Shown here: in pieces, positions 10,293 to 20,879 of the stretch | Layout of the letters: each line of letters starts with the position of its first letter | Numbering within the stretch: the first letter of the stretch is position 1 | NCBI GenBank assembly: GCA_030407085.1 | Contig: CM059584.1 | Coordinates: 92,140,501-92,204,500 of the forward strand | Direction: 5' to 3' | Length of the DNA stretch: 64,000 bases | Origin: Trichopria drosophilae | Taxonomy: Eukaryota > Arthropoda > Insecta > Hymenoptera > Diapriidae | Program-made: the position numbers and the translations under genes | The notes under the pieces: generated by a model | Seen by the model: only the letters and a program-made list of their open reading frames with translations | What the model was told of the DNA's origin: nothing | Databases searched by the model: none

Positions 10293-10619
10293 TCACTATG
10301 CGCCACCTAGCGCCATCAACATGTAACGCAGCGGCTATGGTCGATAACGATGCCGTAGAAATCCACTTTATCGACCTCAATGGAAATGCTGTCGCCCCTA
10401 CAAAATGGCGAATATGATGCTCCTCGTGACTATTTCACACCGCGTTTTCCGGTTTCGAAAACTTTGGCAAACACTAGCGTTTTGATCCAAATAAATTCTT
10501 TTGACACTTTTCACAGTAATCCATGTATCTTCGCGACAATCACTGAATGCACAGTTCAATAAATAAAACATGTATCCCAGAAGTCCAATATTTATTCCGC
10601 ATGTATCCCACTTCTGAGT
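10293..10619 (-). other. 5' leader of element 1
   Basis: About 320 bases separate the 5' LTR from the gag-pol ATG. It contains two near-copies of GGGATACATG about 30 bp apart next to the LTR, the first overlapping the primer site. No other feature is visible. Confidence 0.7.
10605..10617 (-). promoter_or_regulatory. primer binding site of element 1, tRNA-Leu-like
   Basis: On the minus strand, two bases after the 5' LTR, TCAGAAGTGGGAT is complementary to the acceptor/T-arm 3' portion of insect tRNA-Leu as I recall it. The usual TGG complement of the CCA tail is missing immediately upstream, so priming may start internally or the site may be altered. Confidence 0.6.
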
Positions 10620-10884
10620 TGTTAGGATTAATATTAAAGGTGAGTTGGAAAACTGGATTGGCGGAATAAAACACTCCAATTTTCTATAAAGTTGGAGAAC
10701 AGTTTTATTCTTGAACAGTCTATAAAATTATTACACACGTCTCTCCTCTTTTCCGGAAGCTACCAGGCTATATCGTGCCGCGTGGCTATTCTAACGCCAT
10801 CTATATTTATAATAAATAAATTATATATATATATATATATCATTTCCTGTGAATAACCGCGCTATTTAAATTAAAACCCTAACA
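10620..10884 (-). repeat. 5' LTR of element 1
   Basis: It matches the other LTR at both ends (TGTTAGGATTAAT ... CCCTAACA) but lacks ~116 bp corresponding to 5272-5387 and has a slightly different (AT)n run. Confidence 0.92.
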
Positions 10885-11431
10885 TATTGAAAAAATTTAA
10901 ATGGTTTTTTGGCATAAGTACCTACTTTTTTTATAAATTATATTAAAATTTATCGCAATGTAGGTATTTACGTGATGCAACAATGTATACCTATATATAT
11001 ATATATATATATATATCCACTTGTAGCAAGTTGCAAATAACAGTGTTAATTTCAATTTCAATAATCTTTTATTATAAGTCTATCTTTTAGAAATTATAGC
11101 ATAATTAACAATAATGTATACCTGTCTACAATTTATCGCAAAACTATTAAGAGGTGATTTCTACTTTAGGTATACTGTTGACTATTGCTATTCGTATTGA
11201 AATGTCCATTATGCACCTGAGTCTACCCAGGCATTTCGTAGGCACTTATTCACAAAAAACTGTAAACTACTATTGCAGTTTGTGCACTTTTCATTATGGG
11301 TTTTAATTTTAGTTTCCACAATCTTACTTGTAGAATACATTACATATATTTAGTTATTAATTTTTTTGATGAAAAATATAAAATCATGTTTGTCTGCATT
11401 TATTAGGCAGTCACGAAGAGTGATATTTATT
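10885..11431. other. AT-rich spacer with an (AT)n microsatellite
   Basis: There is no coding signal. A pure AT dinucleotide run lies at about 10991-11016. Confidence 0.6.
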
Positions 11432-11435
11432 TTAA

Positions 11436-11990
11436 GGAGGTAGTCGTGCGACAGTACCCGTCAAAAGTCTACCCCACATAAATCCACAGACGCCACTTTG
11501 TTTCTTCAGTGCGCGTAATGAACGTTTTGGGGGAGAGTGTACTTGATGGACGCCTGTTACACACTAATTTCTCAAGGAATCGTGTATGTGTACACCAACA
11601 TCAGCAAAATTTCGAAACGGCAACCTCGCATTTTACGTTCACGTGCTTTATACGACATAATTAAATGTCTATTTATTAATATTATTACAAAACTGTACCG
11701 CTAGGGTTCTTCAATTTTTTTTACAATGTTCTTTAATATATTTTACACAACATATTAGTTTTTTTATAAAAACGGTAAATACCGTTTTTCTGTAAATAAT
11801 TAATATGTCATGTCGGCAAAGGCTTAGTATGGGGAACACGTGTTAAAAAGTGAAACTTTGAGGACGATTATCTCCATTATCGTACGGACAGGCTTTCTGA
11901 AATTTTAACCACATATTGATATCAACGTCATTAACGTTTGGTGAAAAAATGAAAGACTTCGTAAAAAAATCGTTTCACGCGACTACCTCC
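11436..11990. mobile_element. TTAA-flanked MITE, 555 bp
   Basis: The ends are inverted repeats, GGAGGTAGTCGTG on the left and the reverse complement of GGAGGTAGTCGCG on the right (12 of 13 match). Both are flanked by TTAA (11432-11435 and 11991-11994). TTAA duplication is the hallmark of piggyBac-type transposition, although piggyBac ends normally start CCC. No transposase frame lies inside. A small palindrome AAACGGTA..TACCGTTT sits near 11770. Confidence 0.75.
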
Positions 11991-11995
11991 TTAAA

Positions 11996-12756
11996 GCGAT
12001 TTAATTATTTCTTTTAATGGATGGTTTACAAATTCACACTGAAGCGTAGGTAGCAAATGCTTAAATACAATTAAATTACTAAGCACTGATCGGCAAAGTA
12101 ATACTATATTTTCAGCGAGCTTATTTTCAACATGGTATTTATACATAACATGTAAGCCATTATAATTATTGACTTACTAATATTAATTAATTTCCTGTTA
12201 CAAATCGAAATCAACCATGCCTAAACTGAGACAGCCTCTAGACAAGGCCACGTACGAATCATCGCGTTTTGTACAGACATGCATATGATGCAAAAAAACG
12301 ACAGATTAAAAAATCAATTCGACTGGGACTGAACAAGACAGATTTGAACTTTCAGCAGACACCACATGTGAAAAAAAATGTTTTCTGCTAACGTGTACTA
12401 TACCTGCCATATTATAAATTATTGTCATCGGTTATTTGAAGTGTCCGTTTTTGAACTGTGGATTTCTCTAAATTTAATGTAATTTCTAAATCAATGGGTA
12501 AGCATCATTTAAAAATAAACATTAGATTAAACGTGATTTCAATTTCATCTTTTCGATTTCATTACAGAACTTTTAAAAATAAAAAACAATTACTTCCCAA
12601 TAAGCACAGATTTTATAAACAGTTTAATTTATGACTTTTCGAATGTCCGCATATATTTATACTTATAGTATATACGAAGTAATAAATAAGAATTCTTTTA
12701 TAACAAATTTATGTATATTATTTGTAAATTAGAGCGTATAAGAGTTTTAGTAAGTA
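11996..12756. other. AT-rich spacer, no gene seen
   Basis: No reading frame, repeat or RNA gene could be supported here. Confidence 0.5.
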
Positions 12757-13204
12757 CACTGTAAAAAATTTCGATGTAACTGTACTACGTATCACGTTGG
12801 AAATAAATCGATTCACGTGTAACGTAGTAAAAGTACAAGCCGTATGTAAAATAATATGGTATTACATTGCAGATTTACAATTATTATGTAAACAGCAATT
12901 ATAAAAATTCGGCCTTTTTTACTATTTTTACGTTTATTTCAGAAAACCATGTGTTTTCTTGTGCTGCATGATCTGAACTTTGAAAATTTAATTGTCGTCG
13001 ATTAAACATCGATTGTAAATTTGCAATATATCACCACGTAATTTTTCTTCACACCGGGAGGAAAGCAGGTATTTTCTTCCCGCAAGACATAACTCGTTGA
13101 GTAATGTAGTATTACATATGGCTTGTATTTTTACTACGTTACACGTGAATCGATTTATTTCCAACGTGATACGTAGTAAAATTACATCAACTTTTTTTAC
13201 AGTG
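12757..13204. mobile_element. foldback MITE, ends CACTGTAAAAAA
   Basis: The left arm from 12757 and the right arm ending at 13204 are inverted copies over roughly 100 bp. They share the terminus CACTGTAAAAAA and long internal matches such as TACTACGTATCACGTTGG and CGATTCACGTGTAACGTAG. The central ~230 bp is unique and non-coding. No clear target duplication was found. Confidence 0.8.
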
Positions 13205-13737
13205 CAATTTACCAGTAATCTGAAATCCATTCAAATTTTCAAATAGAGATAGATACATTTTGATTCATAAAAATATTGAAAATTTGAAATGTTGGAAATT
13301 TTAAAAATGTACAAAATAGCTGAAAATGTTGTAATTTTAAAAGTGTAAACAATTTTAAAAAAGTTTTTAATTTTTTTTATTTTGAAAATTTTGAAAATTG
13401 TTACCAAATTTGTTTAGAAAAAGATTTCTTATGTAACTCTCAATTCAATAACTGTAGCGGGCATTCACAAAGAATTCTTCTAAACTTACTCTTTCATAAA
13501 TGCATTCAAGAAGTATTCTTTTTGAATATTTCAATATTTCTCTTTGCTTATCGGGTTTTTATTTTAACGTGTGGCTTGGATAGACTATAGTCCGACACAC
13601 TTTATCATTTTTATATGTAATTCTTTTAAATTATCAATAATAATATTCAATTCATCGTCTAATAAAAATGTAAAGTCTCAACAATTTCAAAATGATTGTG
13701 AATCCTCGTACCTTCTGAATTATGGTGTAACAGGATT

Positions 13738-14286
13738 TCATCTTAAAAATTCACTTCTGCAATTGGGTCCTGAATTATATGTAATGGTAGTATCCAACTG
13801 TGACATAATTTCTTCGTTCGCTATAGATGCGGAAAGATTTTCTGATTCTCCATCTGTGATATAAATATATTACATACACTTAAAAACTAGGAATACTATA
13901 TAGACAGATGAGTTAGCTGATTGCACCGTTACAAAAAATTAAATAAAAAATTAAATTTTCACCAACTAGGTGTAAGGTAGAGAAGTGTTTGAATTCGAAA
14001 CAAATTATTGAAACATTTTTTGAAAATGAAAAGTTGTACAAAAAATTAATACTATATAAAAAAAATTAAAATGAAAATAATTCAAATTCATTTGGATGCA
14101 AGTAACCTATTGAAAGACTATTTGAAATAATTATACCTTCATCAAGTAATTGCTGCAGTGTTGTTGCCTGCCATCGATTGTAAGTGTGATATGAAACTTC
14201 TGGTCTGTTGCATTCCGCATCAAGAAATTGTTTATAGGTGTCTTCTTTTACTCATACTTTCATATGTGGAGTGTTTAATCTAGATC
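13738..14286 (-). pseudogene. small two-exon gene fragment, unassigned
   Basis: On the minus strand, exon A (14286-14137) follows a TATGTGCAG acceptor and ends at a GTATAA donor. Exon B (13853-13738) follows an ATATCACAG acceptor and ends at TGA. Splicing keeps one frame that reads like protein (VKEDTYKQFLDAECNRP..., then DGESENLSASIANEEIM...). An in-frame TGA lies near the start of exon A. It is rich in Gln, Glu and Ser with no domain I recognise. It may be the C-terminal part of a decayed transposon or host gene. The two matching splice sites with frame preserved are the main evidence; no homology was tested. Confidence 0.35.
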
Positions 14287-14358
14287 CTGCACATATTTTA
14301 ATGCATATTATATATAATAAATATATAATGTAATAATAGTATACATTATTATTCATCA

Positions 14359-15139
14359 CACTGTAAAATAAGTTGACAGTAAATCTCCATTCCATAGTAT
14401 GTAAATTTACACTCGATTATAATTATACGTATCGATTTTGTTTAACGCAATGATGAATGATGTACATTTACAGTATAAATGGGAATGTACACAACAGTAG
14501 CATAACGTGACATTTACCATCGGAGTGTGAAATAACTACGTTATACATTGGAATTACCTTGCGAAAAATTTTAAGTATAGGATTCTCATGAGAATCATAT
14601 GAGCAATTTTCTCATGAGAATTTGAAACAGGATTCTTATGAGAATCTGATGAGAATCGTATGGGAAACTAATGAGGCTCTCGTGAGAATCCTTCCTAAAT
14701 TTTTTCGCAGGATAAGCAGTCTTAACTAAAGAAATTTCTTTAATTTATTTGTCTCAAAATAAATATACATGTAGTACAAAGAGCAGTATTTTTAACAAGA
14801 ATAAAAGAATATGCCTGCGCATGTTTAAACAGCGCTACCCGACGCCGTCGCCGATCTCGACTGTCGTGTCCATATATGCCTTGTCGAGATCGCATTTGTA
14901 CTAAATAAAAACGCATCGCTTTAACGAGAATAAAAAATTAGCTGTGCGAGCTCATGATTCTCATGAGAACCTTACCTAAAATTTTTCACAGGGTAATGTC
15001 ATATTCTGATTGTAAATGGATTGTTATCGAGTTGTTTTACTGCGTTTTGATGTAATAAAATAGTGAAACATAATGTACACTTTCATTTGTATTATAGATA
15101 ATACATAAACGTAAACATACTATCTACTTTTTTACAGTG
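14359..15139. mobile_element. second foldback element with CACTGTAAAA ends, carrying a nested insertion
   Basis: The left end (CACTGTAAAATAAGTTGA) and the reverse complement of the right end (CACTGTAAAAAAGTAGA) match each other and the termini of the element at 12757-13204, so these are two members of one family. A separate palindromic element (14557-14993) sits in the middle. Confidence 0.65.
14557..14993. mobile_element. nested palindromic repeat with TCTCATGAGA modules
   Basis: The left end CCTTGCGAAAAATTTTA matches the reverse complement of an internal end at 14711 (CCTGCGAAAAAATTTA) and of the outer right end at 14993 (CCCTGTGAAAAATTTTA). This suggests a ~155-bp unit plus a partial second copy. 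The palindrome TTCTCATGAGAA and variants recur five or more times. A GATCTCGAC / GTCGAGATC inverted repeat lies near 14852-14892. Confidence 0.65.
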
Positions 15140-17592
15140 CAAACTGCAATACATTTATAAAATTAGGCCTCAATAAAAATAGACAACTTTTTCTTTAAAA
15201 ATAATAAGCCATTTGCAATTCTTAAAAGCGTGTCATTATAATGATAATTCAATAACGTTATTGTTAGTTTGTAAATAACAGTTGTTACATGAATTACTGG
15301 TGGATAACAAATTTGTCTAAAGTATATTTCTCTACATTATATTAATCAACAATCATTTATTTCTTCAAGAATGCTATTAATAACATTAACAATTTCTGAG
15401 TATAATATGAAATATTTTTCTACCCTATTTTTGTAGTCTATTTACATTCTGCTGGTCATATTTATAATAATAAAGTAGGAATTGTTCGGTGAAGAAACAG
15501 TTTTTTAAATAAATAAATGCTTATTCGTCGAACACATTACTACCTTTTCACACTGTGTACTTCTTTCTATCTATTTGCATGAGTACTTGAGATAAATATT
15601 ACAGATAGAATAGGTACGTAGACAGGGGAAAAGGCTCGGTTATAGGCATGGTTTGGTTTAATCAAATAGTTTGTTTTAAATCTGAGAAGCCTTGTCATCT
15701 AATCCAAATGGAAGGCTCAATAACCAAGAACCCTAAGAACCTTATTACACATATATGTTAAAATATTAAAACGTATACAAATACTTACATAAACTTCCTT
15801 TATTGTTTATAGATGTAATTGTGATTGATTCTTTGAAAGTATACTGTGAAGTCTGGGAGCACTATGCTTTTACACACCGCGCTGAGCGGAAGGGGGTTCT
15901 AAAGTCGTTAGCCGATAAAGTCGAGATTTACGGTAAAAAGTGTGTGTAAATTAAAAATGATTGAAACGGTATATTTCAAAATTCGGCTTCCGTAAAAGTA
16001 AAGTAAGTCTATCCACAACATACAATCTCTCAAAAAACAGGAAGTAATTGTAGATGCAAAATTTCTCCTTCAATTTTTATGAAATCGTGCTGGAAACGCA
16101 TTAATCATGAGTAAAAAAATGATTTCCGACGACCCTTTTTGAAGGCACACGTACACAGGCTTTACGTGTGTTAGTGAGCACCACAAAAATGGTTAATTAC
16201 TCATTATCCATAGCATTTTTGCCAAAAAGGGGCCTTTGCGTCCATTCTTGACATCGGCCGGCTTCTATTCCAAATAATTGCATGTCGTTTTATTTCGAAT
16301 TGAAGCCAAATTTTTGCATCTACGATTCGAAGCGGGCAATGGCGGACACAAGGTGAAAAATGACAGGAAATAGTTCCGCGATTCTACGAGGTGTGTCGCT
16401 ACGGGCGTATACCAGTACCGTATGTTTTTACGGGTGCTTAGCGGGGCCCGCTTCCCTTATGACACTCACTCAAGCAAACTGGCGTGTAAGAGGGACGCAC
16501 ACATGCGTATACATAAGAAATAACTTCGCGGATCGTGCCAGCCTTCTTTCGATGCGGATTATACTATATATAGCCGCCGAGGTTCGGGCTTCTTGGGTCA
16601 TAGAACACCATTTCATTTTGTTGAATTTCGGATACGCGTTTACTATATTTTTTAAAGATCATATAGAAAGGCTGTATATATCAACGACATTTTATTCATA
16701 GAATAATATCACACTTTACCTACATTATGTTTTCAACCAAATGTTCGTTTTTTATTTTATTGCAACCGATTTTTATGTGGTCGATTCTCAAAATTAATTT
16801 TTTAGTTTATCTGCACTTACTGTCCATTTTGTGTTTAGGATATAGTGCATATCCCAGTAAACGGAAATGAATTTAAAGGGATCGAAATTTTGAATGCATT
16901 TTCATTCATTTATATTCTGGTTTTTATTCATTTTATTTTGGTTTTAATGCAACAAATTTTGTATTGCTTTTAACCGAGGTTTGGGATTTCGGATACGCAT
17001 TTACTACTTTATTAAAATTAAAAGTAGAACGCAGAAAATGTAGATCTTTTAAAAAAATCTAATATGAAAATTAATATAATTTGTAGTGTATATATTACAC
17101 TATATATATAATACGATTTGTATTTAAAAATTAGTAGTTGGCTGAAAATTTTGGAAACAAACTTATCTTGTACTTATTACTCTCTCAAAAGTCCTCATCC
17201 GTACAAGCTGCGATGTGTCCAAAAAATAGGTTTTTCTGAAATAACTCGAAAAATATCGCTTTAAACGAAAAAAAGAAAGATAAATAACTTAACAGATTAT
17301 GACTTGCATTTAATTTTATGATAGTCGTCTCAGAGACCTCTAGAAATAAGGATTCGTCACTTCACCCCGATATCGCCGCTTCGCCCCGTGTTTTTTAAGT
17401 TTTTAAATTGGCCATAGCTTGCCATCTGTAAAACATATACCGTAACTAACATGCATGCAAATATTGACTATAAAATTATCTATCAAATGATACTTTGTAT
17501 CATCATAAATACGAAATTCAAGGAGCTATATGATAGACGGAAAAAATCCTCGCCGCTTCGCCCCGCCTTCCCCTATATATAATGTGTATATA
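15140..17592. other. AT-rich region, no supported gene
   Basis: A 113-codon ATG frame exists at 16360-16701 on the plus strand but shows no domain or coding signature, so I do not call it a gene. CGCCGCTTCGCCCCG occurs at about 17380 and 17550, about 170 bp apart, hinting at another diverged repeat. At 17593 the sequence ATTAGGGTGG, which recurs at 19864 and 20641, marks a repeat-family edge. Confidence 0.5.
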
Positions 17593-17935
17593 AATTAGGG
17601 TGGTCCACAAAAAATCGAAGTAGCGAATTTTAATTGGGACACCCCCCAGAATTCTTCTATACTGAAAATAAAAAGAAACGTATTTTCTTGTTTTGCGATT
17701 CGTCGATATTTAATGGTGCCGTCGGGCCCCTGAAGTTTTCCATGTATTTTATATGGGAAAAATAATCGTTTTCTCAAAAATTTGCTGTAAAATTTCTAAA
17801 AATTAGCATTTTTTTCATGATCAAAAGATATTTTCCTTCAGAAATAATAAAATGATGAAATCGTAATGATCGTTTGTATTAAAAGCTTTTTCAATCGACC
17901 GTTTATAGGCTTACTGTGCTTACTGTGTGGTATAT

Positions 17936-17940
<5 letters not shown>

Positions 17941-17972
<32 letters not shown>
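17941..17972. repeat. (AT)n microsatellite
   Basis: A ~30-bp AT dinucleotide run abuts the next palindromic element. Confidence 0.9.
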
Positions 17973-17977
<5 letters not shown>

Positions 17978-18729
17978 CATCGAAAAGTATCGGACCCCCC
18001 TAATATCTTCAGTTAGAATGCACTTAGGAGAAAATGTCCAATAGCAAAGTTGTATGGTTTCAAGCGGGGAGTAAGATGATGACCTTGACTTTGACCTTGA
18101 CCATGTCCTTCAAGGTCATTTCAAGGTCAATCTTATTTTTTCAAATAGAACCCCCTACATTTTATTGCATATTCTTATAGCTTATCTCGAGAGCTTTCCA
18201 AAACACTATAATAAAATATTTTTTTATTGAGTACTTTTTGAGTTATAAAGGTTTGAAGTTAACAATTTTTTGACACAAAATGTAGAATATCTTGTAAAAT
18301 ATTATTCAGTTTTCAGTAATCATAACCTTAATACTTTTGTGCGCGGAATAATGAGACCAATTAATTGGTTTAAAGAAAATACATTAATCGGATCCCCCTA
18401 ATATTTTCAGTAAGAATGAAAAAACCACTTAACAAATTGTTAACTTCAAACCTTTATAACTCAAAAAGTACTTGATAAAAAAAAATTTTATTATAGTGTT
18501 TTGGAAAGCTCTCGAGATAAGCTATAAGAATATGCAATAAAATGTAGGGGGTTCTATTTGAAAAAATAAGATTGACCTTGAAATGACCTTGAAGGACATG
18601 GTCAAGGTCAAAGTCAAGGTCATCATCTTACTCCCCGCTTGAAACCATACAACTTTGCTATTGGACATTTTCTCCTAAGTGCATTCTAACTGAAGATATT
18701 AGGGGGGTCCGATACTTTTCGATGACCCT
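17973..18729. mobile_element. 757-bp foldback element with TCAAGGTCA clusters
   Basis: Both ends read AGGGTCATCGAAAAGTATCG inward. Two near-perfect arms of roughly 295 bp flank a ~165-bp centre, and TATATA repeats flank the whole. Each arm holds four exact TCAAGGTCA nonamers (either orientation) within ~55 bp, at about 18079-18131 and 18572-18624. TCAAGGTCA fits the YCAAGGYCR consensus of FTZ-F1/SF-1-type nuclear receptors. No coding frame is present. Confidence 0.85.
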
Positions 18730-18743
18730 GTATATATATATAT

Positions 18744-19855
18744 GGGACGTTCCGCGTCAACTGAAACAACGCTCCGAACAAAATTGTTTTTAACCGATTT
18801 TGATGTATGAGGGCTCAAAACGTCCGTATTAAAAAGTTCTTTCAAATGGCGTCTGGCATATATGTGACATTCAAAATGGCGTTCAGCTATGGCGGTCTAA
18901 AGAGCAAAAATATAGAATGCGTTTCAAATATGAGCGAACAAAAATCTTAAAGGTCAACTCGATTTTAGTGAAAAACAAAATGCGATTGATTTTGGATACG
19001 CTGATTACGAATATGAACTCAGAATTGTGAAATTCAAAATGGCGGAACTAATATGGCGGACACAAAAAATAAGATCGTTGAATTTGTCTTAAAATGGATA
19101 TTCGAGGGTTTTTGGAGTCGCTGATAACGAATATAAACTCAGAATTGTGAAATTCAAAATGGCGGACGGTTTTTCAAAAATGAAACGAAATCTATTTGAA
19201 ACGTGTTACTCGGCCCTCGGGGTTTTTTGAGGTCGCTGATTATTCTGAAAGTACCTAATCGTTTACAAATTTTAAAAATTTGAAGTCAGATTTTAAAAAT
19301 AAAAACCGTCTGCCATATAGGATCCACCATTATGAATTTTGAAAATCTGACTTCAGATTCATAATCAGAGACCTCAACCCCCCCCCCGAGTAACACGTTT
19401 CAAATAAATTTCGTTTCATTTTCAAAAAACCGTCCGCCATATTGGATCCGCCATTTTGAATTTCACAATTCTGAGTTTATATTCGTTATCAGCGACACCA
19501 AAAACCCTTCAATATCCATTTTCAGACAAATTCAACGATCTTTATTTTTTGTGTCCGCCATTTTGAATTTCACAATTCTGAGTTCATATTCGTAATCAGC
19601 GAATCCAAAAACACCCGGATTTTTATTTTCACTAAAATCGAGTGACCTTTAACATTTTTGTTCGCTCATATTTGAAACGCATTCTCTATTTTGGCTCTTT
19701 AGACCGCCATAGCTGAACGCCATTTTGAATGTCACATATATGCCAGACACAATTCGAAAGAACTTTTCAACACGGACATTTTGAGCCCTCATACATCAAA
19801 ATCGGTTAAGAACAATTTTGTTCGGAGCGTTGTTTCAGTTGATGCGGAACGTCCC
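18744..19855. mobile_element. 1.1-kb near-complete palindrome
   Basis: The ends GGGACGTTCCGCGTCAAC and GTTGATGCGGAACGTCCC are inverted copies. Arms of about 500-550 bp meet near 19310. The inner arm includes several CGCTGATNACGAAT...CAAAATGGCGG modules, also the core of the satellite at 20880-22015. Flanks are ATATAT on both sides. No coding frame. Confidence 0.85.
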
Positions 19856-20109
19856 ATATATATATTAGGGTGGCACTATTCTGCTTGAAAACTAAAGGAA
19901 TACGTGTTTGTTTACATTTTTATAAACATTTTTTTTTATTGTTTACCAAAATTTATTACTCCAAATTTTGTCAATAAAACGATTTTTTTTTAAGTTGCTC
20001 ATTCGCATGCTCTAAATTTACTTATGTATATCCGTTTAAAGTTTCACGCAAATAAGTCCAAATCAGTAACAACTGCAATTTTTGTGTAAAAAAAAGGTCA
20101 AAATTTTTT

Positions 20110-20600
20110 GTTTAATCGGTTTTCTTTAATTGTTTTGTTACAAAATGATATGCTCAAAAGTTGTTTTCAAAAAAAGTGAGTACAACATTTTTTTTAAATT
20201 CCTTTTCTTCAAATATCTTTGTTGGTATTGATTTTACGGTAAAAAAATATAAACTAAATGAAAACTCACAAAATTTCCTATAAGAATGACTTGAAAAAAA
20301 AACCTGTTCGTGGCGTTAAAGTTGCTTTATTTTACAGAATTCGTAAAAATGAAAAATTGTCCATGTATTCAATTACCACTTTATCATTGCGATTAATTTA
20401 AAAAAATGTCGATAAAGTCATTCTTGTATTACATTTTGTAAGCTTTCATTTTGCTTATATGAAATTTTGTCGTAAAATCAATACCAACAAAAATATTTGC
20501 AAAAAAAGGAATAGAAACAAATTTTGTACTCACTTTTTTTCAAAATTGAGAACTTCTGAGCAAATTATTTTGTAACGAAACATTGGTAACGATTTAACGT
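20110..20600. repeat. diverged palindrome, arms ~180 bp
   Basis: The left arm (for example GTTGGTATTGATTTTACGGT near 20222) reappears inverted on the right (ACGTAAAATC-type segment near 20470 reading GTAAAATCAATACCAAC). AAAAAGTGAGTACAACA likewise matches an inverted TTTGTACTCACTTTTT. The centre is near 20340. Divergence is greater than in the neighbouring palindromes, suggesting an older element. Confidence 0.65.
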
Positions 20601-20879
20601 CTCGCATTTCCTATATATCTATATATATATATATATATTAATTAGGGTGGCCCAAAGATTTCGAAGTTTTGAAATGAGAAGACGTCTGTCCATGATTCAA
20701 GAACGGCTAGTCATGAATCGAAAGTACAAAAAATAACAAAAATTTTGGTCACCGGCTGGAGACGATCGGACGATATTTAGAGGTCGCGCAGAGGGCATAA
20801 AGTTTTCCCATTTGACTCTTGCAGCTGCGTACATTTTTTTTTACAAGGAAAACAGCTGAAAATTGTTACTCGGAGGTTT

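Larger units (their letters stand above)
5158..10884 (-). mobile_element. complete Ty3/gypsy LTR retrotransposon (element 1)
   Basis: Both ends carry related LTRs beginning TGTTA and ending TAACA, flanked by a 4-bp target duplication TATT (5154-5157 and 10885-10888), so the 5.7-kb element is one insertion. It is read on the minus strand: 5' LTR at 10620-10884, tRNA-Leu-like primer site, ~320-bp leader, one uninterrupted gag-pol frame (10292-5634), and 3' LTR at 5158-5540. There is no env-like frame. The single fused frame and tRNA-Leu-type primer site fit the mdg3/micropia/blastopia group of insect gypsy elements as I recall it, but a tree is needed. The open frame suggests a recent insertion, yet the protease and RT motifs deviate from consensus and the LTRs differ by a ~116-bp deletion. 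Confidence 0.93.

Noticed and set aside
13571..13864. 97-codon plus-strand frame
   Set aside because: It starts at GTG and is antisense to a better-supported spliced minus-strand frame.
16360..16701. 113-codon ATG frame
   Set aside because: No domain, no splice context and no coding signature in surrounding AT-rich DNA; length is not exceptional.
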